Positions 37,092 through 47,159 of a DNA stretch of 62,161 nt are shown in pieces (position 1 is the first letter of the stretch; each line of letters opens with the position of its first letter). The notes under the pieces are model-generated. The model was not told the DNA's origin and did no database searches. It was given only the letters and a program-made list of their open reading frames with translations. The DNA lies in assembly GCA_015654695.1 (NCBI GenBank), contig JAATGJ010000015.1, positions 1 through 62,161 on the forward strand. The letters run 5' to 3'. Source of the DNA: Chitinophagales bacterium (lineage in GTDB: Bacteria; Bacteroidota; Bacteroidia; Chitinophagales; Chitinophagaceae). Both the position numbers and the translations under genes were made by a program.

Positions 37092-39443
37092 TTAAAAATC
37101 CAGTTGGTAACTGATCACCGGGACAAACCCTGATAGTTTTTTATATATCCATTGGTTGGCAACAGGGTCAAAACGATAACTCAATCCGTCCGTATTTTTT
37201 ATTCCCATGATGTTTTGTATATCCAATGCGATCATCCACGCTGTTTTCTTTCTGTCCTTACGCAAGGACAACCTTGCATCCGCTCTGAAATAGGCAGGCA
37301 CCTTATCAGTGAATGCCCTTGATTCATCGAGCAACGGTTTTCGTGAATTAATGGAAACGCTGGTTAATAAAGGAGTGATAGGTACGCCGCCATTATACAG
37401 TATTTTACCACCGATGACAAAGGTTCGCTCCTTTTTCCATTTCCATTCCCTGCCTGCTGTTAGTGAACCTGCCGTGCGGCTATTGTATTGCGTATTATAT
37501 GTTTTACCATTCAATGGCTGGTAAGTAGAATTGTAAATAGAAAATCCGGTTAGTACAAATAATCCTTTGGAGAAAAATTTCTCCATGCTTATATCAACTC
37601 CTGTATTGCTCCCTTTACCTTTGCTTACCAATGGTTCATTGGCATAGCCATCTATCATATTAAGCAGCCAGAAAGTACGGTTGGCGCTATTGACTACCGG
37701 AATGCGTGTCAGTTTTTGCAAATAACCTTCTATATGAAACCGCCATCCTTTTTTCAGCAATGCATCATACGCCGCAATAAAATGGGCTGAACGCATGATA
37801 TCAAGTTCAAGATTAGGAAATGTATTACCCGGCCCTTTATAAAAATAAGAACCCAGTGGAAGTGTTTTACCATACAATCCTGTTGCAAAACTTACTGTGT
37901 GATTAGTATTGATCCTGTACTGCAAATTAAACCGCGGCTCCACAGAACTTGTTTTATTCAAAGCCAGGTAAAGATAGTGCAGCCCTGCATTAACCGTAAG
38001 TTTAGTCCCGGGCTTCCAGCTTAGTTGCGTATACGGTTGCCATTGCCAGGTATTGCCATCGCCGTCTATTACATTGTTCCGGTAGGTAGCAAGGAGATAA
38101 TCATAGAAACTCTGAGTGAATCCATAACCGATCCGGCTGCCAAATGCCCCGGTCTTCCATGTCAGCTTTGTACCAAACTTAGTAGTATAATGAATGGCAA
38201 ATGACAGGCGGTTGTTCTTATACAATTCATCGTTGACCGTATAAGCAGTCTTGGAACTATTCAATGTATCATCCACAAAACTGATCTGTTGCCCCATCAT
38301 GACAACAGATGTTTTCAATAATCCATTTTTCCCAACCTGTAAACTATGCCCGGCGCCAACGGCACCCATATTAGTTTTAAAATCATAGATCGCATAGTCA
38401 TCATATTCATCCCACTCATTTACATCTTCTATCGCCGAATAATCTTCTTTACTCAAACCACCGATTCCCCATATATTAAAAATGGATTTATTATTCCCGG
38501 ATGGGAAATTAAGGTTGAATGAAAGATCCTGGAAAGTATTATTCTCCCGCTCGCCGGTAAGGTGAAAACCCAGCTTATTTAAAATACCGAGAGTAGAGTA
38601 GCGGAAATTAACGAGATAAGAACTTCTGCCTTTTTCAAAAGGTCCTTCTGCGGAGAAATCAAGCCCGATCAAACTGGCTTTGAATGTATATTGATCTTTG
38701 TCTTTATTTCCTTTTCTAAAACGCATATCGAATACACCGGATAGCGCGTCACCATATTCAGCCGGAAAGCCTCCTGTTGAAAAATCAGAATTATCCAGCA
38801 TACTGCTGCTGAAAACAGTGATACCTCCACCACTTGATCCTTTACGGGCAAAATGATTGGGATTGGGAATATCAATTCCTTCCAAACGCCATAACATAGT
38901 GGCTGCTGAGTTACCTCTTATAATAATATCACTTCTTGCATCCCGCACTGGTTGCACTCCCGGAAAACTCATCGCCATACGGCTTGGATCATTTACACTC
39001 GCTGCATATCGTTGTGTTTCTTCCGGTGTGAATGATCGTGTACTTACGACAGATGATTTGTTGACCGGTTGCTTGGGGTTACGGGCAGCTTTTACCACCA
39101 CTTCCGATTGCTGCTGGTAACGTTGCTCCATTTCAATGACCAGTTCCAGTTCCCTGGCGCTGTTGAGAATGATATTATCGGTAATATAATTTTCGTATCC
39201 GCTATAGGTACATTGAATACGCCGGCGGCCGACAGGTATTTTTGATAAAATGAAACTGCCGGTTTCATTCGTCGTCACGGTTTGCTGCACACTATCTTCT
39301 GCTATTGACACCGTAGCCCCTGCTAATGGACGGCGGCTGTCTTTATCTATTACGGTACCTTTAATGGATTGGGTGATGTCTTGTGCAAAAGAGCAGGCAC
39401 AAATAAAAGCAAGTAGGCCAAACAAGCCAGCTTTTTTTCGCAT
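37092..39443 (-). CDS. TonB-dependent receptor with carboxypeptidase-regulatory N-terminal domain
   Basis: An outer-membrane transporter. Signal peptide about 1-20 (ACSFAQ), a carboxypeptidase regulatory-like beta-sandwich (about 25-110; KGTVIDKDSRRPLAGATVSI), plug domain (about 135-240; IIIRGNSAATMLWRLEGIDIPNP) and a beta-barrel to the C-terminus, which ends in Phe (SYQLDF) as expected for outer-membrane proteins. No SusD-like lipoprotein or specificity gene is adjacent, so this is not a polysaccharide utilisation locus. At 783 residues it is shorter than SusC proteins. The substrate is unknown. Confidence 0.9.
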   Translation of the reverse strand: MRKKAGLFGLLAFICACSFAQDITQSIKGTVIDKDSRRPLAGATVSIAEDSVQQTVTTNETGSFILSKIPVGRRRIQCTYSGYENYITDNIILNSARELELVIEMEQRYQQQSEVVVKAARNPKQPVNKSSVVSTRSFTPEETQRYAASVNDPSRMAMSFPGVQPVRDARSDIIIRGNSAATMLWRLEGIDIPNPNHFARKGSSGGGITVFSSSMLDNSDFSTGGFPAEYGDALSGVFDMRFRKGNKDKDQYTFKASLIGLDFSAEGPFEKGRSSYLVNFRYSTLGILNKLGFHLTGERENNTFQDLSFNLNFPSGNNKSIFNIWGIGGLSKEDYSAIEDVNEWDEYDDYAIYDFKTNMGAVGAGHSLQVGKNGLLKTSVVMMGQQISFVDDTLNSSKTAYTVNDELYKNNRLSFAIHYTTKFGTKLTWKTGAFGSRIGYGFTQSFYDYLLATYRNNVIDGDGNTWQWQPYTQLSWKPGTKLTVNAGLHYLYLALNKTSSVEPRFNLQYRINTNHTVSFATGLYGKTLPLGSYFYKGPGNTFPNLELDIMRSAHFIAAYDALLKKGWRFHIEGYLQKLTRIPVVNSANRTFWLLNMIDGYANEPLVSKGKGSNTGVDISMEKFFSKGLFVLTGFSIYNSTYQPLNGKTYNTQYNSRTAGSLTAGREWKWKKERTFVIGGKILYNGGVPITPLLTSVSINSRKPLLDESRAFTDKVPAYFRADARLSLRKDRKKTAWMIALDIQNIMGIKNTDGLSYRFDPVANQWIYKKLSGFVPVISYQLDF

Positions 39444-39535
39444 AAGCCCGGGGGTTTGACAGTAAATTACAAAATTGATTTCTCTTTGTAACTATGATTT
39501 GGCAAATGGATGGGGCGGGTTCATCATTTGACCGG

Positions 39536-41557
39536 TCAGTAGGACCGCAGCTTCATGACAGATTCATTCAGTCTCCCTTTCGCCATAAAATTATTTTCCA
39601 GGTCTATGGAAAAAGGTATCGGCGTATCCAGTGAAGCACAACGCATAACCGGCGCATCCAATAATACAAAGCAGTTTTCTGCTATCCAGGCAGCGATTTC
39701 CCCGCCAATGCCGCCCGTCAATGTATCTTCATGCAGGATCAGCACTCTTCCTGTTCGTTGCACCGCTTCACGAATGGCTATATAGTCCAGTGGTAATAAT
39801 GTCCTCAGATCAAGTATATCAATAGAAATTTCAGGATGTTCAGCCGCGTAATCTTCTGCCCAATGCACCCCGGCTCCGTAGGTGATGATACTTACTTCAT
39901 CACCTTCTCTTACATGCCTCGCTTTGCCTATTTCAATTTCATAATAATCTTCCGGCACCGCTCCGCTTACGGAACGATATAATGCTTTATGCTCAAAATA
40001 CAGAACCGGGTTAGGATCATTAATAGCCGCTATCAATAACCCTTTTGCATCTATCGGTGTAGAAGGATATACCACTTTCAATCCCGGGGTATGCACAAAC
40101 CATGCTTCATTGCTTTGTGAATGAAAAGGTCCGGCGCCAACACCACCGCCTGTTGGCATTCGTATTACTACATCTCCATTTTGTCCCCAGCGATAATGAA
40201 TCTTCGCCAGGTTATTAATGATCTGGTTAAAGCCCACTGTTACAAAATCAGCGAACTGCATTTCCATCATACACTTATAACCCTCCAGGCTTAATCCTAA
40301 TGCAGCGCCAACAATTGCGCTTTCACACAAGGGAGTATTTCTCACTCTTTCTTTTCCAAATTCATTTACAAATCCTTCAGTGATCTTAAATGCGCCGCCG
40401 TATTCAGCAATATCCTGTCCCATCAATACCAGGTTGGGATGTTGCTGCATAGATTGGTAAAGGCCTTGTTTGATGGCATCAATAAGACGAAGGTCTGATA
40501 CCTGGTGTCCGAAGTCTGAATTAACTGCCGAATTATCAATGACTCTGGCTTCCGGCTTCTGGCTTCCGGCTTCTGATTTCTCTGCGTACACATCATTTAA
40601 TTCAGTCTCTGTATCCACAACGATCGGGCTTGAAGCAAAACCAACCTGCAATTCGCTTTCTATTTTTTCTTTGAATTCGCTTTTTATATTCTCCGTATCA
40701 TTTTCCCGTAATACACCCGAGTATAAAAGATACTGCTCAAAATTTTTAATCGGGTCTTTCATCTCCCATAGTTTGAAAAGTTCCTGCGGTACGTATTTGG
40801 TACCACTTGCTTCTTCATGTCCCCGCATACGGAAGGTGGTACATTCAATAAGATAGGGTGCCTGGTGTTTTATACAATAGTCCCTTACTCCTTTGATAGT
40901 ATCATACACCGTCAATAAATTATTACCGTCTATCTGCGTTCCTTCCATACCATAACCTTTCGCTTTATCTACCAGGCTGATACACCGGTATTGCTCTTCG
41001 GTTGGCGTACTTAATCCATAACCGTTATTCTCTATTATAAAAATTACAGGAAGGTTCCATACAGCGGCTACATTCAATGCTTCATGAAAATCACCTTCGC
41101 TGGTGCCACCATCCCCTGTGAAAGCGATGGATGCCTTGCTCTCTTTACGAAGTTTATACGCCAATGCCACACCATCCGCAATAGCCAGTTGCGGACCCAG
41201 GTGGGATATCATGCCACAGATATAGTGTTCCTTATTTCCAAAATGAAAACTTCTTTCCCTTGCTTTGCTGTATCCTTGCTGCGAGCCCTGCCATTGCATG
41301 AATAATTTACTCAATGGCATATTACGGGTAGTGAACACACCAAGATTTCGATGCAGTGGCATGATCCATTCATCTTCCTGCATGGCGAGTGCGGCGCCTA
41401 CTGCAATAGCCTCCTGCCCGATACCGCTAAACCATTTTGATATTTTTCCCTGCCGCAACAGCACCAGCATTTTTTCTTCTATCATGCGGGGCCATAACAG
41501 GCTGCGGTAAAAATGAACGAGTTGTTCATTAGACAAATTTTTACGATCGAATTGCAT
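39536..41557 (-). CDS. Fused alpha/beta E1 component of a 2-oxoacid dehydrogenase complex
   Basis: Thiamine-diphosphate-dependent decarboxylase, probably of the branched-chain 2-oxoacid dehydrogenase complex. The alpha half (about 1-320) has the TPP motif GDGGTSEG at about 148-155 ending with ENN at about 176-178; the beta half (about 365-673) starts with IKQGLYQSMQQHPNLVLMGQD and has GGAFKITEGF and HEDTLTGG. In many species these are two genes; here they are one. The join contains repeat-derived sequence (SEAGSQKPEAR). I use ATG 41557; a GTG at 41572 would add five residues. No E2 or E3 gene is nearby. Confidence 0.92.
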   Translation of the reverse strand: MQFDRKNLSNEQLVHFYRSLLWPRMIEEKMLVLLRQGKISKWFSGIGQEAIAVGAALAMQEDEWIMPLHRNLGVFTTRNMPLSKLFMQWQGSQQGYSKARERSFHFGNKEHYICGMISHLGPQLAIADGVALAYKLRKESKASIAFTGDGGTSEGDFHEALNVAAVWNLPVIFIIENNGYGLSTPTEEQYRCISLVDKAKGYGMEGTQIDGNNLLTVYDTIKGVRDYCIKHQAPYLIECTTFRMRGHEEASGTKYVPQELFKLWEMKDPIKNFEQYLLYSGVLRENDTENIKSEFKEKIESELQVGFASSPIVVDTETELNDVYAEKSEAGSQKPEARVIDNSAVNSDFGHQVSDLRLIDAIKQGLYQSMQQHPNLVLMGQDIAEYGGAFKITEGFVNEFGKERVRNTPLCESAIVGAALGLSLEGYKCMMEMQFADFVTVGFNQIINNLAKIHYRWGQNGDVVIRMPTGGGVGAGPFHSQSNEAWFVHTPGLKVVYPSTPIDAKGLLIAAINDPNPVLYFEHKALYRSVSGAVPEDYYEIEIGKARHVREGDEVSIITYGAGVHWAEDYAAEHPEISIDILDLRTLLPLDYIAIREAVQRTGRVLILHEDTLTGGIGGEIAAWIAENCFVLLDAPVMRCASLDTPIPFSIDLENNFMAKGRLNESVMKLRSY
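40545..40575. repeat. 14-bp tandem repeat inside the E1 fusion linker
   Basis: CTGGCTTCCGGCTT occurs twice back to back (40545-40558, 40559-40572) followed by another CTG. On the coding strand this gives SEAGSQKPEAR. Bacteroidota genomes often carry intergenic repeats built from GAAGC/CCGGA units; here one sits in frame at the alpha/beta junction. Confidence 0.7.
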
Positions 41558-41610
41558 GGGTGCAATTTCCACTATTCAAATGGAATTAACAAAGAGGTTT
41601 GATGAAGTAA

Positions 41611-41961
41611 TTAAGATGACTGCTGCCTGTCTTCTTCCCTGAACAATAAATAAGTGATGACAGTGAGTAATAAACTAAATAAAAGCCCCCATCCAAAACT
41701 GTCTATCTGGAAACCGTTTACCCAGTCACTGGCTAATAATACGGTGATGGTATTAACAATAAATAAAAAAAGTCCGAAAGTGAGCAATGTAAGCGGTAAG
41801 GTCAGAATGATCAGCAGCGGTCTGAGGAATACATTGAGCAGGCCAAGTACAATAGCAAACCAGATGGCTGTGCCATAACTATCTACATGTACACCCGGAA
41901 GTACTTGTGCCAGTATAAAGGTGATGGCTGCGGAAACCAGTAAGCGGATGATCAATTTCAT
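41611..41961 (-). CDS. Phage holin family (superfamily IV, YvlD-like) membrane protein
   Basis: A 116-residue protein with four hydrophobic segments (about 5-23, 30-55, 56-80, 88-108) and the motif GLLNVFLRPLLIILTLPLTLLTFGLFLF typical of the family called phage holin IV. Despite the name, chromosomal members are not known to be lytic; they are thought to be envelope-stress or membrane proteins. There are no phage genes nearby. The last residues EEDRQQSS are a short cytoplasmic tail. Confidence 0.88.
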   Translation of the reverse strand: MKLIIRLLVSAAITFILAQVLPGVHVDSYGTAIWFAIVLGLLNVFLRPLLIILTLPLTLLTFGLFLFIVNTITVLLASDWVNGFQIDSFGWGLLFSLLLTVITYLLFREEDRQQSS

Positions 41962-42094
41962 TATTGTAATTACAGGTAACCGGCGGGTTTGTTGCAGTAA
42001 ACAGTAGCCGGGGACTGTTAATTCAAAGATAAAATAAATGCCTGTCCGGGTGTGTAAATGATAAACTTTCGCATCTTACACCAAACTTGTGTGT

Positions 42095-43261
42095 ATGAAA
42101 ATACTGTCTGCTTCTGCCGTAGTGTTTATTTTCAGTATCACGGCTTTTAATCCCTCCGCATTACCGGAAAACCGGAATAAATTTAGTACTACCCATACTA
42201 TTACAGGCAAAGAGCCCAAAATACAGGTAGCCATTTTGCTGGATGTTAGTGGCAGTATGAGCGGGCTGATAGAGCAGGCTAAGGCGCAACTATGGAATAT
42301 GGTGAGTGTAATGGGCAGGGCCAAATGTGAGAATGGTAATCCTAAGATAGAAATTGCACTGTATATATACGGGCAAAGTGAAAAAGGTGTAAATAATGAT
42401 TTTATAAAACAGGTTACGCCTTTTAGTTCTGATCTTGACCAGCTTTCACAGGAATTGTTCAGGCTTACCACTACGGGCAGCGATGAATATTGTGGTAAGG
42501 TGATATATACCTCTCTTAATGAACTTGGCTGGGATACCAACTCCTCCAATTATAAAGTGATCTTTATTGCAGGCAACGAGAGTTTCTTACAGGGTGATAT
42601 CGTTTATACAAAAGCCTGTGACGAAGCAAACAAAAAAGGAGTGATCGTCAATACTATTTTCTGTGGCGACAGGCTGGAAGGAATAAAAGAACACTGGAAC
42701 CTGAACGGAGAATGTGGTAATGGTAGCTATACAAACATCAACCAGGATGCAAAGCTGGAAGATATTGTGACACCGTATGACAGTACTTTGTTTGCGCTTA
42801 ATAATAAATTGAATGGAACCTATATATTCTATGGAAATAAAGGCGAAGCAAAATTAAAGGCACAAACCCGTGTGGACGAACTGAATTATGGTTTTAATAC
42901 TTCTGTAGCGGCTAAAAGAGTTGTTGCCAAAAGCAAATCAAATGTTTATAGAAACGGAGGCTGGGATTTTGGAGATGCCTATGCCAGCGATAGCACTTTT
43001 ATTGAAAAAGTAGATATTAAGACACTGCCAGATAGTTTAAAAAACAAAAGCCGTACGGAATTAAAACAAATTGTAGTTGCCAAAAATTATGAACGCGGTC
43101 TTATTCAAAAAGAAATTGCAACGACCAATACTCAACGTGAAGTCTATATAGCTGCTGAAAGAGCAAAAGCCGCTACCAGCAATCATGCCGCCACACTCGA
43201 AACAGAAGTAGAGAAAATAATCAAGGATCAGGTAAAACGATTTAATATGATCATTGAGTAA
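42095..43261 (+). CDS. Secreted von Willebrand factor A domain protein
   Basis: Signal peptide about 1-20, then a VWA domain from about 45 with a complete MIDAS start DVSGSMSG and the later T and D positions (TTTGSDEYCG, IAGNES) that bind a metal ion and a protein ligand. Six Cys in the domain region may form disulfides in the periplasm. The C-terminal part (about 260-388) is rich in charged helices. The first start (GTG 42089) is less likely than the ATG at 42095. It is divergent from the holin-like gene and convergent with the M16 pair. Confidence 0.85.
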   Translation: MKILSASAVVFIFSITAFNPSALPENRNKFSTTHTITGKEPKIQVAILLDVSGSMSGLIEQAKAQLWNMVSVMGRAKCENGNPKIEIALYIYGQSEKGVNNDFIKQVTPFSSDLDQLSQELFRLTTTGSDEYCGKVIYTSLNELGWDTNSSNYKVIFIAGNESFLQGDIVYTKACDEANKKGVIVNTIFCGDRLEGIKEHWNLNGECGNGSYTNINQDAKLEDIVTPYDSTLFALNNKLNGTYIFYGNKGEAKLKAQTRVDELNYGFNTSVAAKRVVAKSKSNVYRNGGWDFGDAYASDSTFIEKVDIKTLPDSLKNKSRTELKQIVVAKNYERGLIQKEIATTNTQREVYIAAERAKAATSNHAATLETEVEKIIKDQVKRFNMIIE

Positions 43262-43275
43262 CGATGACCGCTAAC

Positions 43276-44568
43276 TCAAACAACCACTAATTCATAAAAA
43301 TCTTCCGGGTTAAAATATTTCTGCGCAAGACCCTGTATCTCTTCCGCTGAAATAGATTTGATCGTACTAATTGAGTTGTAGAAATAATTTTCATCCAGCC
43401 CGTTCAATATAATGTTCTTCCAGCGGGCAATGATCTGGAAAGGTCCATCAAGGTCGCCGAGGATACTTCCCATCATATAATTGCGTACGAGTAAAAGTTC
43501 TTCTTCATCCACCAGTTCCTCCCGCAGGTCTTTCATTTCTTTATAGATTTCGGTAATGGCAGCTTCGCAAACATCTTTGCCCGCTTCCGTACTGACCATC
43601 CACGCCGATTCATGAATATGGTTCTGAATGAAACTATGGATGCCATACGTGTACCCTTTGTCCTCCCGGATATTCGTCATCAGCCTTGACCCGAAGAAAC
43701 CGCCAAACAAACTGTTCAGTACCTGCACTTTTAAGAAATCCGGGTGATGACGATTGGGAAAAGGCCTTGCAATACGGATAGAGCCCTGCACACCATCTTT
43801 ATCATTAGTAACGCGAAACTTCTTTTCCGCGGATGGTTGCGCAACAATTGCTTTTGACGCCACCGCATTGTTGCCGAGGTCGCCAAAGTTTTCATTCAGC
43901 AATGGCTCCAGGTTGCCAGGCAATTTTCCCGCAACGAACATTACGAATTTTCCCCGCCGGTAATACTGATCATAAAAATTAATAAGCTGCTGTCTATCCA
44001 GTTTGTCAAAATCTTCTTCTTTACTGTACTTCCCATAGGGATGCTCTTCACCGTACAAATAAACATCTATCAAACGTCCTGCGATAAAATCACTTTTCTT
44101 CAGGCTTACCTTCAGCCGTTGCTTCATGTTTTGTTTATAGACTGCCAGTTCTTCTTCGGGCATCGTAGAATCCGTCAGCAATTCCTTTACCGCCGGTAAC
44201 AGTTCACCAACATGTTTCGTAAGGCAATGAAGAGATACCGTAGCCGTTTCATTATGGCAGGCCCTGTTCAGGTACGAACCATAGTATTCGAAATGCTCAT
44301 TGACCTGGAAAGCTGATTGGGTACTTGTGCCATTCTTCAGCATGAAGTTGGCAGTAGCGGCCACCAGGTTTTGATCTTCATACCAGTTACCGGCAGAAAA
44401 TACCCACTCTATCGCCATTACATCTTCAGCACCTGCATCAATCGTATATACATCCACTCCATTCTTTAGTGTAAGTTTTTTATACGGCTTTAGCTGTAGT
44501 TTTAAATTGACCGCATCTACTATTTTCGGCGCGATTTTCCTGTCCGGCGTTTTTATCGTTTCTATCAT
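43276..44568 (-). CDS. M16 family peptidase-like protein lacking the zinc motif
   Basis: Has the M16 fold (two repeated alpha/beta domains; MAIEWVFSAGNWYED at the position of the first helix) but no HxxEH motif, so it is probably the non-catalytic partner of the active protein encoded 2 bp upstream. The C-terminal domain keeps the substrate-binding R/Y region (DKGYTYGIHSF), as in bacterial M16B heterodimers. No signal peptide is seen, which suggests cytoplasmic peptide degradation or processing. Confidence 0.88.
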   Translation of the reverse strand: MIETIKTPDRKIAPKIVDAVNLKLQLKPYKKLTLKNGVDVYTIDAGAEDVMAIEWVFSAGNWYEDQNLVAATANFMLKNGTSTQSAFQVNEHFEYYGSYLNRACHNETATVSLHCLTKHVGELLPAVKELLTDSTMPEEELAVYKQNMKQRLKVSLKKSDFIAGRLIDVYLYGEEHPYGKYSKEEDFDKLDRQQLINFYDQYYRRGKFVMFVAGKLPGNLEPLLNENFGDLGNNAVASKAIVAQPSAEKKFRVTNDKDGVQGSIRIARPFPNRHHPDFLKVQVLNSLFGGFFGSRLMTNIREDKGYTYGIHSFIQNHIHESAWMVSTEAGKDVCEAAITEIYKEMKDLREELVDEEELLLVRNYMMGSILGDLDGPFQIIARWKNIILNGLDENYFYNSISTIKSISAEEIQGLAQKYFNPEDFYELVVV

Positions 44569-44570
44569 AA

Positions 44571-45809
44571 TTAACTCCCTGAATAATAATATAGCGTGTT
44601 GCTGTTTTCCTTTCTGAAAATATTCCTGCTCTCCTGTAAAATATCTTCTGTTGTGACAGAAGCATATTTTTCCAGCTCAAAGTTCATCCATGATGCATCA
44701 CCCAGGATTTCATAATAGGCAAGGCTGTTGGCCCTGCTCATGACGCTCATGTCCTCAAAAGCCATCATACTTTCTGTTTTATTTTTTACTTTCTGCAGTT
44801 CCGTCTCCGCTACCAGTATATTTTTCATTTTATCAAGTTCTGTCTCTACTGCCGCTTCAGCGTCTTCCATTTTTATTCCTTTCACCAGTTTGCCTTCTAT
44901 ACAAAGTAATCCAGCATCCGCTGTTCCAAAATGATAACATTCAATATTGCTGAACAGTTGTTTCTCCTTTACCAGCGACTGGTATAATCTTGATGACCCT
45001 CCGCCACTGAGAATATCACCCAGCAGGTCCGTGATGTAATACCGCCTGTCCAGTCTTGGATAAATATGCCAGCATTTGTACAATGCATCCAATGGCACAT
45101 TGGCTTTTACTTCTAACTTACGTCCTTCTTTTTGCTCCGGCTCCAGTGGTACATTTCGTTTATATTTTTCACCGGAAGGAATATCGCCAAACCATTTTTC
45201 TGCCAGGGCCTTTACTTTTTCTGTGGTCACATTGCCGGCTACTACCATCACGGCATTAACAGGGCGGTAAAATTTAAAGAAGAATTCTTTTACTTCTGCC
45301 AGCTTCACATTTTCAATGTGCGATAGTTCTTTGCCGATCGTCATCCAGCGGTAAGGATGCCTTGTATAAGACAGGTCCCTCATCTTATGCCATACATCAC
45401 CATAGGGCTTGGCGATATAATGTTCCTTGAACTCCTCTACGACTACTTTGCGCTGCACATCTAAACTTTTTTCACTGAACGCCAATGAAAGCATCCGGTC
45501 ACTTTCCAGCCAGAATGCTGTTTCCAGGTTCTCGGCAGGCAATTGAATATAGTAATTAGTAAGATCATCGGTGGTATAGGCGTTGTTTTCGCCGCCTGCC
45601 ATTTGCAATGGTTCATCATAATTAGGAATATTGATTGAGCCGCCAAACATCAGGTGTTCAAACAAATGGGCAAATCCTGTTTTTTCGGGATTCTCATCCC
45701 GGGCGCCTACATCATACATAATATTCATCACAGCCATCGGCGTGGATGTATCCTGGTGAACGATCACCCTTAAACCGTTGGCCAGGGTGAATTTTTCGAA
45801 TTGTATCAT
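44571..45809 (-). CDS. M16 family zinc metallopeptidase, active subunit
   Basis: Carries the inverted zinc motif HLFEH in FAHLFEHLMFGG (about residues 47-58) and the downstream Glu in the E-rich helix (VVVEEFKEH), with the M16 C-terminal domain (SGGGSSRLYQSLV). I place the start at ATG 45809 (MIQFEKFTLANGL), where family homology begins; the frame stays open to 45947 but the extra 46 residues look unlike protein. The downstream inactive paralog starts 2 bp after the stop, so the pair should form a heterodimer. Confidence 0.9.
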   Translation of the reverse strand: MIQFEKFTLANGLRVIVHQDTSTPMAVMNIMYDVGARDENPEKTGFAHLFEHLMFGGSINIPNYDEPLQMAGGENNAYTTDDLTNYYIQLPAENLETAFWLESDRMLSLAFSEKSLDVQRKVVVEEFKEHYIAKPYGDVWHKMRDLSYTRHPYRWMTIGKELSHIENVKLAEVKEFFFKFYRPVNAVMVVAGNVTTEKVKALAEKWFGDIPSGEKYKRNVPLEPEQKEGRKLEVKANVPLDALYKCWHIYPRLDRRYYITDLLGDILSGGGSSRLYQSLVKEKQLFSNIECYHFGTADAGLLCIEGKLVKGIKMEDAEAAVETELDKMKNILVAETELQKVKNKTESMMAFEDMSVMSRANSLAYYEILGDASWMNFELEKYASVTTEDILQESRNIFRKENSNTLYYYSGS

Positions 45810-45965
45810 ATTGCTAATAACAGTGGCTAAAAGATAAAGGTTGTATTCCTTCTTTAAAAAAAACCTGCGTCGTAACCGGGGTTCAGCGCAGCTATTCGAA
45901 ATAATCTGCAAAAGTATTGAAAAATAGTACTCCGCTGACAGGAGCAAAGATTGTATTATTACAGA

Positions 45966-47159
45966 TCAAAGAATATTCTTTACTTTAAAATTAAACTCTA
46001 CCAGCTCTCCGCTGCGCCTTATTATAAATTTTAGTTTTTCATTGGCGGCCTGCAGCGTTGTCTTATACTGATTGAGATTTTGTGAAAAATTATTATTGAT
46101 GGCTACTACTACATCGCCTTCTCTCAGCCCGGCCAGTTCCGCCGGAGATTTGATAGCTACGTCGCCTATTACTACCTGGCCGTCTATAAAATATAATTCA
46201 ATACCGGAGTAAGAATAATCAAACGGGTCGCGGAAATGTGTATTCGGAATAAGGTAAATTTCTTTTTTTTCATAATTAAGGATAGCATTAAAACGGCGCA
46301 AAATATCATTACCTATCAATCCGCCGAGATACGGATACGAGGTTACGTTGTATACATCATCAAAAATATAAGTAGGAATATTCCGGAAACGGTATGGTCC
46401 AAGCTTGAGTTCTTTGACTACCGTCAGGTGCATATCAATCTTACCGCCCACTCCTTCGCCTTCTTTGGCCCATAATTTTCTCTTTTTATAAAGCACCGCG
46501 CTGTCTTCTGTAAAATCTTTTGAAAGCATCAGGCATACGCCTGCACCTATATCATGAAGAAACTTTGCCACATGTGTAGTGCCGTCTTTTATCCTTGCAG
46601 ACTGAACCGGCAATGTGCTCATCACGGGTTTGAAAAGATAGCCGCCTCTCGGATAACGAATACTGCCCCTGCTCCAAAAATCAAGTTTCAGGCTGTCGTA
46701 ATCTATCTTAACGATATAGCGGCTCAATACCGAATATCCAATAATACCATCTATACGTTCCCCATATACCGTGGTAAGAATAGAATAATCATTAACATGG
46801 AAGTCGAGGCTGTCAATAAGAAGCCGGGGAAACCGGAGTTTTCTTTTATATAAAAACCCCACCTTCCTGATACCAGCTATTCCCCGGATGGTTCTCTCAG
46901 AAGGTTCCGGGCGCAATTTCAATTCGGCTACAGTAGTAGAGTCCAGGGAAATACCACTGCTCCCGCTGTCAAGGATAAAATTAAGCGTATCGGAAAAATC
47001 ATCTAACAGGGCATGCAATATCACTACTCCGCCGGTAAGCTGGGTAAAGGGGATGCGGGTCAATAACCTGGAGGGAGGTTCAATAAATTCTTCCTGTGCC
47101 TTAATAACCGGGGTTAGAAGGAACAAGGCTAACGCCGTTCCGAAGATCTTTTTCTTCAT
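45966..47159 (-). CDS. Retropepsin-like aspartic protease with C-terminal PDZ domain
   Basis: Signal peptide about 1-21 (PVIKAQEE). Two retropepsin-like halves: FILDSGSSGISL (catalytic Asp in DSG, near residue 65) and HDIGAGVCLML (DIGA near 215). The last 80 residues form a PDZ domain (PAELAGLREGDVVVAIN). Proteins of this layout are common in Bacteroidota and are annotated as aspartyl protease family; a periplasmic processing role is inferred. The ATG at 47159 (MKKKIFG) is preferred to one three codons upstream. Confidence 0.86.
   Translation of the reverse strand: MKKKIFGTALALFLLTPVIKAQEEFIEPPSRLLTRIPFTQLTGGVVILHALLDDFSDTLNFILDSGSSGISLDSTTVAELKLRPEPSERTIRGIAGIRKVGFLYKRKLRFPRLLIDSLDFHVNDYSILTTVYGERIDGIIGYSVLSRYIVKIDYDSLKLDFWSRGSIRYPRGGYLFKPVMSTLPVQSARIKDGTTHVAKFLHDIGAGVCLMLSKDFTEDSAVLYKKRKLWAKEGEGVGGKIDMHLTVVKELKLGPYRFRNIPTYIFDDVYNVTSYPYLGGLIGNDILRRFNAILNYEKKEIYLIPNTHFRDPFDYSYSGIELYFIDGQVVIGDVAIKSPAELAGLREGDVVVAINNNFSQNLNQYKTTLQAANEKLKFIIRRSGELVEFNFKVKNIL

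Noticed and set aside
37092-39443. Polysaccharide utilisation locus around the TonB-dependent receptor
   Set aside because: There is no SusD-like lipoprotein, glycoside hydrolase or anti-sigma/sigma pair nearby, and the receptor is shorter than SusC.
41611-41961. Prophage remnant because of the holin-like gene
   Set aside because: Family name only; no capsid, tail, integrase or lysis genes are near and the family is common in chromosomes.
45810-45947. 46-residue N-terminal extension of the active M16 peptidase
   Set aside because: The extra residues (Ser/Arg-rich, no signal peptide shape) precede the normal family start at MIQFEKF; the first part is best read as the untranslated leader.
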